Source: Candidatus Peribacterales bacterium
Lineage (GTDB): Bacteria; Patescibacteriota; Gracilibacteria; Peribacterales; Peribacteraceae
Reading direction: 5' to 3'
Length of the DNA stretch: 22,482 bases
NCBI GenBank assembly: GCA_020059985.1
Contig: JAGVCI010000077.1
Span: 1-22,482 of the forward strand
Below, one piece after another: positions 1 through 6,844 of this stretch. Below the pieces are notes generated by a model, which made no database searches, had not been told where the DNA came from, and worked only from the letters and a program-made list of their open reading frames with translations. The first letter of the stretch is position 1. The number at the start of each line of letters is the position of its first letter. Made by a program: the position numbers and the translations under genes.

Positions 1-38
1 AGCCGTATCACGGACGCCAAGCGTACCGCATTTGAGCA

Positions 39-67
39 TTGCCGGTAAGCCAAAAAAATGCTACAAT
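39..67 (+). promoter_or_regulatory. Sigma-70-type promoter for the 5' RNA
   Basis: TTGCCG at 39-44 and TACAAT at 62-67 are separated by exactly 17 nt, close to the housekeeping consensus. Predicted transcription start is around 73-76. No convincing reading frame follows, but a perfect terminator lies about 370 nt downstream, so the unit looks like a non-coding RNA gene or a long leader. Confidence 0.55.
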
Positions 68-73
68 AACCGG

Positions 74-445
74 ATTGCTCTTTCACAGGGAAACCGCAGT
101 GAGAAGGGAGAAGTGACGCTACGTTTGCATGGCTTGGGTGGCCTCGGCTCCCCTCGCCCATGTGGCGCAGTTCTTTTCCTGGGGTGCGCTCCAGGCTTCG
201 ATCTCTATGGTCGATGTTTCAGTCACTTCTCTCTCCTCCCTGCTTCCTTCGCGGCCGACGACCGCGAGAAGACAAACACAAACGCCGGTCCCAGGCATAA
301 AACGGGACGCTCGCCCTGCGATACGGGCACCCAACAAACATAAAAACGGTCAGTGCCACGTTAGTGCACTACCGGAATGGGGAGCGCAGGCCGTCACCTG
401 CATAGGGCATCTGCCCACTTCACTGTCGGGCAGATGCCCGTTTTT
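74..445 (+). ncRNA. Candidate structured RNA, about 370 nt
   Basis: This stretch lies between a good promoter and a strong intrinsic terminator and has dense complementarity. There is a perfect 10-bp long-range helix (108-117 with 222-231) and local hairpins at 135-141/154-160 (with G-U pairs), 178-182/191-195, about 249-272, about 286-306, 345-373 and 388-400. The two open frames across it give low-complexity peptides resembling no known protein. I looked for hallmarks of RNase P RNA (GAGGAAAGTCC box), tmRNA (tRNA-like ends), SRP RNA (GGAAGGAAGC apical loop) and a clear 6S architecture and found none. It could be an independent small RNA or a leader with premature termination in front of the downstream gene. 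Function unknown. Confidence 0.42.
405..445 (+). terminator. Intrinsic terminator
   Basis: A perfect 12-bp stem (GGGCATCTGCCC at 405-416 with its complement at 428-439), an 11-nt loop, and a T run at 441-445. The T run sits only on the plus-strand 3' side, fixing the direction. It closes the RNA that starts near 74 and insulates the next gene. Confidence 0.85.
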
Positions 446-509
446 GCGTGAAAAAAAAATTACTTGGACATAGTAGACTGTATCCTGGAATATGTTTTAA
501 TTGTGGGTG

Positions 510-2198
510 ATGGCAATTCGAAAGCCAGATCAACGGGAGAAAGATGAAATACGTTCAGCATTTGAACGAGCGATTGAAGAACAAGCAACGAAAGAACAGA
601 TAGCAGAGTTACGGAAGAATTTAGCAGATCGCTTCCACCTCACGCTTCAACAAGTCAGTTCTATCTGTGCATGGAAGCGAAATCCAAATGGAGAAAAATT
701 ATCTCTTGAACCGACTAAGGTTAATCAGGAAGCAAAAGATGTACCCCATGAAAATGATGAAAATTCAGAGCTCACAAATGACCAAGAAGAAGTTGAAGAC
801 CTTACATCATTTCGAAAAAGCCCAATATCTACACACCGCAAAAGCGGAGCGTGGACAGATTATGAACATAGCCAAGTAAAAGAAAAATGGCGAACTGCTG
901 AGATGGCTATTTTTGATAAGCATCGAAACTCATTGTTAAAACCTCCGGAGGAGCTACAAGTTTTGTGTACGCCTGGAATAAAATGTCATATGGAAGTCAA
1001 AAGACTTCTTGAGAGAGGCATTAGACCTGAGAATATTCTCGCAGTTGAAAGGGTTAGGGGCGCTTGGAGTGAATTTGAATCCAACTGTAAAGCACTTGGG
1101 ATTGTTCCTAGGTTCGGAGAACTAAAAGAAGTGTTGCCAAAACTGAGGACAAAATTTGACGTTGTTCTCTTAGATTTTCTTGGACAGTATTGCCTTTCTA
1201 ATCAAGAAATTGTGTATCAGATTCCTTTAGAAAATAGAGCAATGATAGCCATAAACATGGGTGGAAAACGGGAGAAAAAAGACGTGCAAAAAGCAATGCA
1301 AAAAGAAAAGGATACTGCAAGAAATGTAACGGCCGATATGATTGAAACAAGAGCAAGTGAGCTATTGAGAGATGCAATCGATTGCTCGAATCCTAATATT
1401 CCCATTGATGAGCGACGTGCACGTTGGCACCGACTATGGAAACAAGCTTACGAAGATGTAAAGGGACAATTGGATAATAGAGACATTACTGTCAACGATG
1501 ACCTGCGAGATCAAGAACTGGATAGCTTGGTTCATTGCGCGGGCATAGGCAGATCCGATCATTGGACTTTTCCAAAACTAATACAAAACATCCCACAGAT
1601 GTTTGATCCAGAAAAACTCAAAGAGCTTCGAAGAGAAGAATTCAATCAAGATTTTATTGCACTGAAAAATTTTTGGACTGCTTTAGATCTTTGTGAACGT
1701 GGTGTTTTTGCACCTTTCAAATATGCTCTTCGAGGGAGTGGACCTTTGGGAAAACAAATTTCACAAAAGATTGCTCCTCTTGTTGACATGACAGGAAGAG
1801 CAGCTGTCGGCCACAATCTTGTGACACATCTCGCAAAATACAAATATTTTAGTCGTGTAAGTGAAACACCTAACCCATTTTTGACTACTATTGCTTTCGT
1901 CGAATGTCCTAAAGATGTTTATCGAAAACAACAACCAGCCGCACATTTTTTTGCTCAACTAACAAAAGAAGCTGCTCAAGATCAGAAAGACAAAAAAGAG
2001 CGTAAGTACAATTTTTCTGTAGATGGAGATAAAGTTTCAGTCAAAAAGCTGGAGGACAACGGCAGCCAAAGAAGTTTGGCTGGCATAAATATTTCGCAAC
2101 TTCTGGAGGCTATGCAACTTTATGAAGAACAAAATAATAAATATCCATTAAATGACTATGAACAATCGAAAAAAATCGAAAGGGAATTACTTGGATAA
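510..2198 (+). CDS. Unknown protein with HTH and methyltransferase-like core
   Basis: I do not recognise a named family. The frame can open at TTG 501, but ATG 510 is the more natural start, giving 562-563 residues. The N-terminus (about residues 25-60) has the spacing of a helix-turn-helix; residues about 65-120 are charged and low in complexity. Around residues 145-250 the pattern beta-strand, TPGIKCHMEV, LLERGI, ENILAVER, then FDVVLLDFLGQY, resembles a class I SAM-methyltransferase Rossmann fold (nucleotide-binding strand, acidic end of strand 2, motif IV-like DFLG). No canonical DPPY or PC motif is seen, so activity is uncertain. The C-terminal half is unassigned. The gene is clearly more AT-rich than the rest of the window and sits between an RNA terminator and two tRNA genes, which suggests horizontal acquisition. 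There is no partner restriction enzyme next to it. Confidence 0.8.
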   Translation: MAIRKPDQREKDEIRSAFERAIEEQATKEQIAELRKNLADRFHLTLQQVSSICAWKRNPNGEKLSLEPTKVNQEAKDVPHENDENSELTNDQEEVEDLTSFRKSPISTHRKSGAWTDYEHSQVKEKWRTAEMAIFDKHRNSLLKPPEELQVLCTPGIKCHMEVKRLLERGIRPENILAVERVRGAWSEFESNCKALGIVPRFGELKEVLPKLRTKFDVVLLDFLGQYCLSNQEIVYQIPLENRAMIAINMGGKREKKDVQKAMQKEKDTARNVTADMIETRASELLRDAIDCSNPNIPIDERRARWHRLWKQAYEDVKGQLDNRDITVNDDLRDQELDSLVHCAGIGRSDHWTFPKLIQNIPQMFDPEKLKELRREEFNQDFIALKNFWTALDLCERGVFAPFKYALRGSGPLGKQISQKIAPLVDMTGRAAVGHNLVTHLAKYKYFSRVSETPNPFLTTIAFVECPKDVYRKQQPAAHFFAQLTKEAAQDQKDKKERKYNFSVDGDKVSVKKLEDNGSQRSLAGINISQLLEAMQLYEEQNNKYPLNDYEQSKKIERELLG

Positions 2199-2231
2199 AA
2201 GTCGATATCTTCACAAAAACTGCATGAGTTT

Positions 2232-2308
2232 TGGTGGAGCTGAGGGGAGTTGAACCCCTGACCTCTTCCATGCCATGGAAGCGCTCTAGCCAACTGAGCT
2301 ACAGCCCC
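2232..2308 (-). tRNA. tRNA-Ala(GGC)
   Basis: The complement folds into a complete cloverleaf: acceptor GGGGCTG/CAGCTCC (one G-U), D-arm GCTC...GAGC, anticodon stem CTTCC/GGAAG around the loop ATGGCAT (anticodon GGC, reading GCC/GCU), T-arm with GGTTCAACTCC, and an encoded 3' CCA. The apparent protein frames across it are artefacts of tRNA read-through. Confidence 0.95.
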
Positions 2309-2386
2309 AAGTTCGCTGGAGCGACACTGTATAGGGGAAAGAGAGTACACAAGAGAAAAACAGTAGGTTTTTCTTCAGTGCTAAAA

Positions 2387-2464
2387 TGGTGCGCCCGGCA
2401 GGATTTGAACCTACGACTTCCAGATCCGCAATCTGGCGTTCTATCCGGGCTGAACTACGGGCGC
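2387..2464 (-). tRNA. tRNA-Arg(GCG)
   Basis: The complement gives a complete tRNA: acceptor GCGCCCG/CGGGCGC, anticodon stem CCAGA/TCTGG around the loop TTGCGGA, T-arm GGTTCAAATCC, discriminator A and encoded CCA. The anticodon reads GCG, which decodes CGC (and CGU by wobble) directly. Most bacteria use ACG edited to ICG for these codons, so this is unusual. It is 78 nt upstream of tRNA-Ala on the same strand and the two are probably cotranscribed. Confidence 0.93.
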
Positions 2465-2497
2465 ACAAAATCAAGGAACAACGCTTTTAGCCGCGAA

Positions 2498-2526
2498 AGC
2501 GTAGCATTCAGGGAATATCCAAACAA
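2498..2526 (-). promoter_or_regulatory. Probable promoter of the tRNA pair
   Basis: On the minus strand, TTGTTT (2526-2521), a 17-nt spacer and TACGCT (2503-2498), preceded by TGC as an extended -10, lie about 30 nt upstream of mature tRNA-Arg. An inverted repeat ACGCTTT/AAAGCGT (2481-2487 and 2496-2502) overlaps the -10 and start region and may be incidental or form a 5' leader hairpin. Confidence 0.45.
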
Positions 2527-2572
2527 TTCGATATTTCTGATTTTCTTTGGCCAAACATGGCAGAATCGCGCC

Positions 2573-2941
2573 ATGTCTGTACTCGTTGTTTTCAAGAAAA
2601 CTGTCGATGATGTCCTCACGCAAATTCCCAAAGTGGATGACATCCAGAAAAGGTCGGACAATCGCAAAGAAATAGACGGAAGACGAGAGTCTCTCCGCAA
2701 CACCCTGCAGAGCATCCTCGGCACGAATCTTTTGCAGTTAGTTGTTTCAAAAGATCGAGTCTATATTGATTACCTCAGAGAGATTGCTACAAAAGCATTG
2801 GAAATCATTCCTGATTCAACAACCTATATTGATCGATCGGACTTAGTCGAGACTTTCTACGATTTTGAGCAGTGGTATTGGCATCTTCCTGTAGATAAGA
2901 CAGAACCCACAAATCGGATCAAGCGCTTCATGAAACCATGA
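2573..2941 (+). CDS. Hypothetical protein, 122 aa
   Basis: The open frame extends upstream through the antisense of both tRNAs, but that part is not coding. The first plausible start is ATG 2573, with the hexamer CAGAAT exactly 6 nt before it, the same arrangement as other units here. The protein is soluble-looking, mostly helical and charged, with no signal peptide, membrane segment or motif I recognise. It ends 12 nt before the uracil-DNA glycosylase gene, though that gene appears to have its own -10. Function unknown. Confidence 0.55.
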   Translation: MSVLVVFKKTVDDVLTQIPKVDDIQKRSDNRKEIDGRRESLRNTLQSILGTNLLQLVVSKDRVYIDYLREIATKALEIIPDSTTYIDRSDLVETFYDFEQWYWHLPVDKTEPTNRIKRFMKP

Positions 2942-2953
2942 TACGATTCACCC

Positions 2954-3520
2954 ATGCCGCTCACCTTAGAAACACTCCAGGAAAAACTGAAGGACTGGAA
3001 AGGTTGCAAGCTCGCAGAAACTGCAAACCCCGTTCTTGGTGAAGGAAATCCGCACGCGGAGATCATGTTCATCGGTGAAGCACCGGGACAGAGAGAAGAT
3101 GAACAGAAGCGTCCGTTCGTGGGACCTGCTGGAAAATTTTTAGATGAGTTGCTCGCATCTATCGGCCTCAAGCGTGAGGACGTTTACATCAGTAACGTCG
3201 TGAAGTACCGCCCGCCGAATAATCGTGAACCGCTTCCGGAAGAGAAGGAGCAATGCATGCCGTGGTTGCAGCTGGAGATCTCTCTCATTAAACCCAAAGT
3301 GATCGTTCCGCTCGGACGTCACGCGCTCCTGCACTTCTTCCAAAAACTAGGAATGACTGCAGCGCACGGCAAACCACAGAAACTCACAGATGAGGTGACG
3401 GTATTCCCCATCTATCACCCAGCAGCTGCACTCCATAATGGAGGACTGCGCCAAGCGCTCTACGACGATTTCGCCGCTCTCAAAAAATTTCTCGATGAGC
3501 GACAATCGACACCTGTCTAA
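2954..3520 (+). CDS. Family 4-type uracil-DNA glycosylase
   Basis: Removes uracil from DNA to start base-excision repair. The 188-residue length fits the family. Motif A GEAPGQRED (residues 41-49) with PFVGPAG after it, the VYISNVVK.RPPNNR block (77-91) and motif B YHPAA with His155 are all present. Family 4 enzymes carry a [4Fe-4S] cluster held by four cysteines: a CxxC pair before GEGNP, one in the VVKCRPP block and one in the following ExxxC. Here the first is Trp15 and the third is Tyr85; only Cys18 and Cys101 remain, so a normal cluster is unlikely. TACGAT (2942-2947) lies 6 nt before the ATG, consistent with leaderless transcription. The small membrane protein gene follows after 6 nt, probably in the same transcript. 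Confidence 0.9.
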   Translation: MPLTLETLQEKLKDWKGCKLAETANPVLGEGNPHAEIMFIGEAPGQREDEQKRPFVGPAGKFLDELLASIGLKREDVYISNVVKYRPPNNREPLPEEKEQCMPWLQLEISLIKPKVIVPLGRHALLHFFQKLGMTAAHGKPQKLTDEVTVFPIYHPAAALHNGGLRQALYDDFAALKKFLDERQSTPV

Positions 3521-3526
3521 AATTAC

Positions 3527-3889
3527 ATGAATTCCCTTCTCTTCGGTCTCGCGCTCTCGGCTGTCTTCTCCGTCACGTCACTCCTCGTCGTCATCTTCCG
3601 CGTGAGTCCCCTGCTCGCCCCGACCCAAGCGATCCCCGCGTTCTTCATCAGCCTCTTTCTCTCGGTCGCCACCGTCGGTGCTCTCGCAATGATCGGCATC
3701 TGGCGCGTCGTTCCCATCCACACCTGGGACATGGGAAAAGTGATGAGTGTGTCTCTTAGGCAGGGCATCTTCCTCGCGATCGCCACTGAAGTGCTGCTGC
3801 TCTTCCACCTCCTCAATCTGCTCAACTGGTGGATCGCCATCATGATCTACGCGGTCTTCCTCTTGATCGAATTGGCGCTCGATTACTAA
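3527..3889 (+). CDS. Small integral membrane protein, 120 aa
   Basis: Very hydrophobic, with about four predicted membrane helices (roughly residues 3-25, 36-60, 80-97 and 99-117) and few charged residues. No family is recognised. It starts 6 nt after the glycosylase stop, so it is probably cotranscribed with it; whether the two are functionally linked cannot be said. A long inverted-repeat region follows before pheS. Confidence 0.65.
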   Translation: MNSLLFGLALSAVFSVTSLLVVIFRVSPLLAPTQAIPAFFISLFLSVATVGALAMIGIWRVVPIHTWDMGKVMSVSLRQGIFLAIATEVLLLFHLLNLLNWWIAIMIYAVFLLIELALDY

Positions 3890-3896
3890 AAGTTCA

Positions 3897-3981
3897 ATTG
3901 TGAAATTGTAATATTGTAAAATTGTACTAAAGAGACGGCAGGTCAGGTGATCGCTTGCGCACAATTTAACAATTTCACAAT
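3897..3981. repeat. AT-rich inverted and tandem repeat cluster
   Basis: ATTGTGAAATTGT (3897-3909) is perfectly inverted as ACAATTTCACAAT (3969-3981), 59 nt apart. A second, near-identical unit, ATTGTAAAATTGT (from 3913), has a matching inverted partner, ACAATTTAACAAT (from 3961). So two tandem units on the left face two on the right and could form a long stem. There is no T run after it. It sits in the only sizeable gap between the membrane protein gene and pheS and may be a dispersed genomic repeat, a terminator variant or a protein-binding site. Confidence 0.7.
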
Positions 3982-4008
3982 ATCGCTATTTTCTGGGATG
4001 ATGCCTCC

Positions 4009-5019
4009 ATGTCCGATGTGTCACACAACTGGGAGGAATTTCTAAAGCGAATAGCTGACGCAAAATCGTCAGCGGATGTTGATGCGCTGGATCAGGAGCT
4101 CTTCGGACGAAAGGCCGGCGTGCTCACCGTCGCTCTGAAAGAGATGGGTACCCTCGATCCGGAGACGCGAAAGAGAAAAGCTCAGGAACTGAATGCCGCG
4201 AAGGCAAAGCTCACGATGGCACTGGAAGAGAAGCACCGCACATTGAACGAGCCTTCAGGTGAAGCACTGCGCGACAAAGATCGCTTGGACGTCACTCTCG
4301 ATCTTCCACGCCAAGAACACGGACATCTGCACCTCATCCCCGAGTTCATCCGCGAGGTGGAGGATATCTTCGGTCGCATGGGATTCGACGTCGCATACGG
4401 ACCCGAAGTGGAGACGGAGGAGTACAACTTCAATAAATTGAATATTCCCGAGAGTCACCCCGCTCGTGACGCACAGGATACATTCTGGGTCAAAGACGCG
4501 AAGAAGACTGTGCTTCGTACGCACACGTCTCCCGTACAAATTCGATACATGCAGGAACACAAGCCGCCGTTTCAAATGATCTGTCCTGGACGTGTGTACC
4601 GCAAAGATGCCGACGCGACACACTCGCCGATGTTTCACCAATGGGAGGGACTCATGGTTGGGAAAGATATTTCTCTCGCGAACATGAAAGCAGTGATGAT
4701 CGCAGCGATCACCGAACTGATCGGAAAGGACGTAGAGTTCCGCTTCCGCACCGGGTACTTCCCTTTCGTCGAACCAGGACTGGAAGTCGATGTCCGTTGG
4801 CAAGGTGACGAAAGCCAAAGCCGCGAAGGCCGGTGGCTCGAGATCGTCGGCTGCGGCATGGTGCACCCGAAAGTTTTGGAAAACGGCGGGATCGATCCCA
4901 CGAAGTGGCAAGGCTTCGCGTTTGGATTCGGTGTCGAGCGCATGCTGATGATCCGCCATCGCATCCCCGACCTCAGAATGTTCTACGAGGGTGATGTGAG
5001 ATTTTTGCGACAGTTCTAA
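4009..5019 (+). CDS. pheS: Phenylalanyl-tRNA synthetase alpha chain
   Basis: Catalytic subunit of the heterotetrameric enzyme that charges tRNA-Phe in the cytoplasm. The 336 residues match the usual length. An N-terminal coiled coil (about 1-90, with the conserved GRKAGVL segment) is followed by the class II core: RTHTSPVQIR, the motif 2 region PGRVYRKDADATHSPMFHQ, the PFVEPGLEVDV-type segment, the WLEIVGCGMVHP active-site stretch, and motif 3 FAFGFGVERMLMIRH near the C-terminus. No pheT follows: the next gene is pyrE, convergent and only 4 nt away. The beta chain must therefore be encoded elsewhere. The hexamer GATGAT (3997-4002), preceded by TG, lies 6 nt before the start. Confidence 0.97.
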   Translation: MSDVSHNWEEFLKRIADAKSSADVDALDQELFGRKAGVLTVALKEMGTLDPETRKRKAQELNAAKAKLTMALEEKHRTLNEPSGEALRDKDRLDVTLDLPRQEHGHLHLIPEFIREVEDIFGRMGFDVAYGPEVETEEYNFNKLNIPESHPARDAQDTFWVKDAKKTVLRTHTSPVQIRYMQEHKPPFQMICPGRVYRKDADATHSPMFHQWEGLMVGKDISLANMKAVMIAAITELIGKDVEFRFRTGYFPFVEPGLEVDVRWQGDESQSREGRWLEIVGCGMVHPKVLENGGIDPTKWQGFAFGFGVERMLMIRHRIPDLRMFYEGDVRFLRQF

Positions 5020-5023
5020 AGTG

Positions 5024-5656
5024 TCACATTTTCCAGTGTTCCGGATCACTCGCGAATGATCGGGCGAGTTCAACATCCTCGGGGATGATTCTTCCCTGTG
5101 ATGCCGCAACATCGAGAAGCGTGCCGAACGTCGAGAGCGGATGGAATCTGACATTTCCCTGCTGCGCATTTTCGGCAGCGGAGAGAAGTTCGTAACTGAA
5201 AATCGCGACGACATCGGTGACCGTGCACTTTCCCTCTTCGCGCAGAACCTCGACCGTGCGCACGGCGCTTCCACCGGTAGAGATGAGATCCTCGACCACG
5301 ACGACATGTTTGCCCTGTGGGAGATCACCCTCGATGCATTTGCCCATCCCGTGCTCCTTCGCTTTGTGTCGAACGTACACAAACGGAAGTTCCATCTTGT
5401 CCGCAACGAGTGCTGCCCAACCGATCGCGGCTGTTGCCGTTCCCGCGATGACATCGGGTTCCACTTGGAGTGCATGGATACGATCCACGAGTGCCTTCAC
5501 GACAAACGTCCGTGCCTCTGGGTGACTGTAGAGCATACGGTTGTCACAGTAGATCGGAGACTGGATACCGTTGGTCCAGCGAAACGGCGGATCGACGGAG
5601 AGTTTCACCGCGTCGATGTTCAGGAGGAGCTCGGCAATGCGTTTGCTGTGTGGCAT
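5024..5656 (-). CDS. pyrE: Orotate phosphoribosyltransferase
   Basis: Converts orotate and PRPP to orotidine 5'-phosphate in pyrimidine synthesis. The type I phosphoribosyltransferase PRPP loop VVVVEDLISTGGS (about residues 118-130), the flexible-loop basic patch VRHKAKEHG and the N-terminal FRWTNGIQSPIYCDNR block are typical. ATG 5656 gives 210 residues, matching the family; an upstream GTG at 5692 would add 12 residues with no family match. On its strand TGC-TAAGCT (an extended -10) lies 8 nt before ATG 5656. It is convergent with pheS and divergent from rsmG across a 63-nt gap. No other pyrimidine gene is in the window. Confidence 0.93.
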   Translation of the reverse strand: MPHSKRIAELLLNIDAVKLSVDPPFRWTNGIQSPIYCDNRMLYSHPEARTFVVKALVDRIHALQVEPDVIAGTATAAIGWAALVADKMELPFVYVRHKAKEHGMGKCIEGDLPQGKHVVVVEDLISTGGSAVRTVEVLREEGKCTVTDVVAIFSYELLSAAENAQQGNVRFHPLSTFGTLLDVAASQGRIIPEDVELARSFASDPEHWKM

Positions 5657-5719
5657 GGACTGGAAGCTTAGCAGAGAGTCTCTTGGAAGCACGAGCCCGA
5701 AAACGATAAGCTTCGTCCG

Positions 5720-6844
5720 ATGTCATTCCCCCTTTCCGAGGAACAGGAGAAGAAGCTCCGGGCACTCAATACTGCCTTTCTCGCCGAAAACGCGAAGATT
5801 AATCTTTCGGCGTTTCGTACCGAGGAACAGAGCTGGTTTGGGAATATCATGGATAGTATTGCAGCGATGGATTTGCCTTTCTTTTCCTCCATCCCCCGAC
5901 CCCTTCCTCCAAAGGAGGAAGGGGAGCTCCGTGATGAGTACTACAAGAAAAAACCTGTACCGGGGAATACTCTCTTTTTTGCTCGGGAAATGAGAAAAAA
6001 TCCTACAGAAGCAGAAGAAGCACTCTGGATACTTCTGAGAAATGATCAACTAGGTGTGCGGTTTAGAAGACAAGCGCCCTTTGGAGGTTTTATTTTCGAT
6101 TTCTTCTGCCCCTCACTGAAATTTGCGATTGAAGTCGATGGAGAAATCCATAGACAATCCGAAAAAGCGGACCAGGAACGTGACACATATTTTCTCGAGG
6201 AATTTCACATTCATACACTAAGGTTTTCCAATGACGAAGTTCTTTCAGCTCCAAACCGTGTCATGACAGAGATTAAAAACTATATACAAAAACATTCCCC
6301 TCCTCCTTTGGAGGAGGGGTTAGGGGTGGAGGAAACAAAAAAGATTATTGATGTCGGCACGGGCGGAGGTTTTCCCCTCCTCCCGCTCGCAATTCTTCTT
6401 CCCGAGACCACATGCACGGGACTCGATTCAACGCAGAAGAAAATCTCTGCGGTCGAACGCATTGCGGAAGAGATGTCACTCACAAATGTGCACTGTCTCG
6501 CCGCGCGCGCGGAAGAGCTGGGGCACGATCCTGCTCATCGCGAGCAGTATGACATCGTGCTCTCGCGTGCGGTCGCCGAGATCCCGACTCTTCTCGAATT
6601 CTGTGCGCCCTTCGTGAAAGTCGGCGGATACGTCGTGTTCTGGAAGAGCGTGACGATCGATAAGGAACTCCAGGATTCCCTGATGGCACGCGCCGAGTTT
6701 TCCTGTCAGCTGACCCTGCAACACCGTTACACTCTGGGAGAAACCTGGGGCGACCGACAGCTGATCGTCTTCCAGAAGCGCGCACCGCTCGCGAAGAAGT
6801 ACCCACGCGAAGTCGGCGTCCCAAAGAAGAAACCACTCCTCTAA
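5720..6844 (+). CDS. rsmG: RsmG 16S rRNA methyltransferase interrupted in frame by a DUF559 domain
   Basis: RsmG makes m7G at position 527 of 16S rRNA. Residues 1-54 match the RsmG N-terminus (a NAKINLSAFR segment and a DSIAAM helix); residues from about 206 on carry the SAM-binding DVGTGGGFPLLPLAI and the rest of the fold to the C-terminus. Between them, residues 55-205 form a complete DUF559 endonuclease-like domain: TEAEEALW, an FDFFCP strand with Asp127, and IEVDG with Glu138 and Asp140, then HTLRFSNDEV. Without it the protein would be about 223 residues, normal for RsmG. The insert is 151 codons and keeps the frame, so one 374-residue fusion could be made; whether it folds, or is processed, is unknown. 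TAAGCT (5707-5712) lies 7 nt before the ATG. The stop overlaps the rlmE start (TAATG). Confidence 0.93.
   Translation: MSFPLSEEQEKKLRALNTAFLAENAKINLSAFRTEEQSWFGNIMDSIAAMDLPFFSSIPRPLPPKEEGELRDEYYKKKPVPGNTLFFAREMRKNPTEAEEALWILLRNDQLGVRFRRQAPFGGFIFDFFCPSLKFAIEVDGEIHRQSEKADQERDTYFLEEFHIHTLRFSNDEVLSAPNRVMTEIKNYIQKHSPPPLEEGLGVEETKKIIDVGTGGGFPLLPLAILLPETTCTGLDSTQKKISAVERIAEEMSLTNVHCLAARAEELGHDPAHREQYDIVLSRAVAEIPTLLEFCAPFVKVGGYVVFWKSVTIDKELQDSLMARAEFSCQLTLQHRYTLGETWGDRQLIVFQKRAPLAKKYPREVGVPKKKPLL
5883..6335 (+). mobile_element. DUF559 cassette with palindromic terminal inverted repeats, inserted in rsmG
   Basis: The insert is exactly 453 bp. Its ends are imperfect inverted repeats: left 5883-5924, right 6297-6335 read on the other strand. 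Both run TTTCCTCCA, C-rich spacer, then a perfect palindrome centred on CCTCCAAAGGAGG and closing with GGGG. They differ only by one extra T, CGA versus TAA in the spacer, and a compensated TT..AA versus T..A pair inside the palindrome, which implies selection for the hairpin. The ORF within carries an intact DUF559 (PD-(D/E)XK/Vsr-like) nuclease domain and an internal ATG at 5991, where free-standing DUF559 proteins commonly begin. The insert looks more AT-rich than the surrounding gene. Mobility is an inference from structure. Confidence 0.8.

Noticed and set aside
32..473. Two plus-strand frames in the first 475 bases
   Set aside because: Composition is unlike proteins and the region has RNA-gene architecture with promoter and terminator.
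2231..2572. N-terminal extension of the 122-aa protein through both tRNAs
   Set aside because: The sequence is read-through of two tRNA genes; a start at 2573 is preferred.
4255..5475. 406-codon minus-strand frame across pheS and pyrE
   Set aside because: Antisense to the well-supported pheS and out of frame with pyrE; the peptide is low-quality and explained by codon bias.
6280..6340. The right palindrome as a transcription terminator inside rsmG
   Set aside because: It is G/C-rich with a short loop but has no T run on either strand, and its sequence matches the left repeat, so an element end explains it better.
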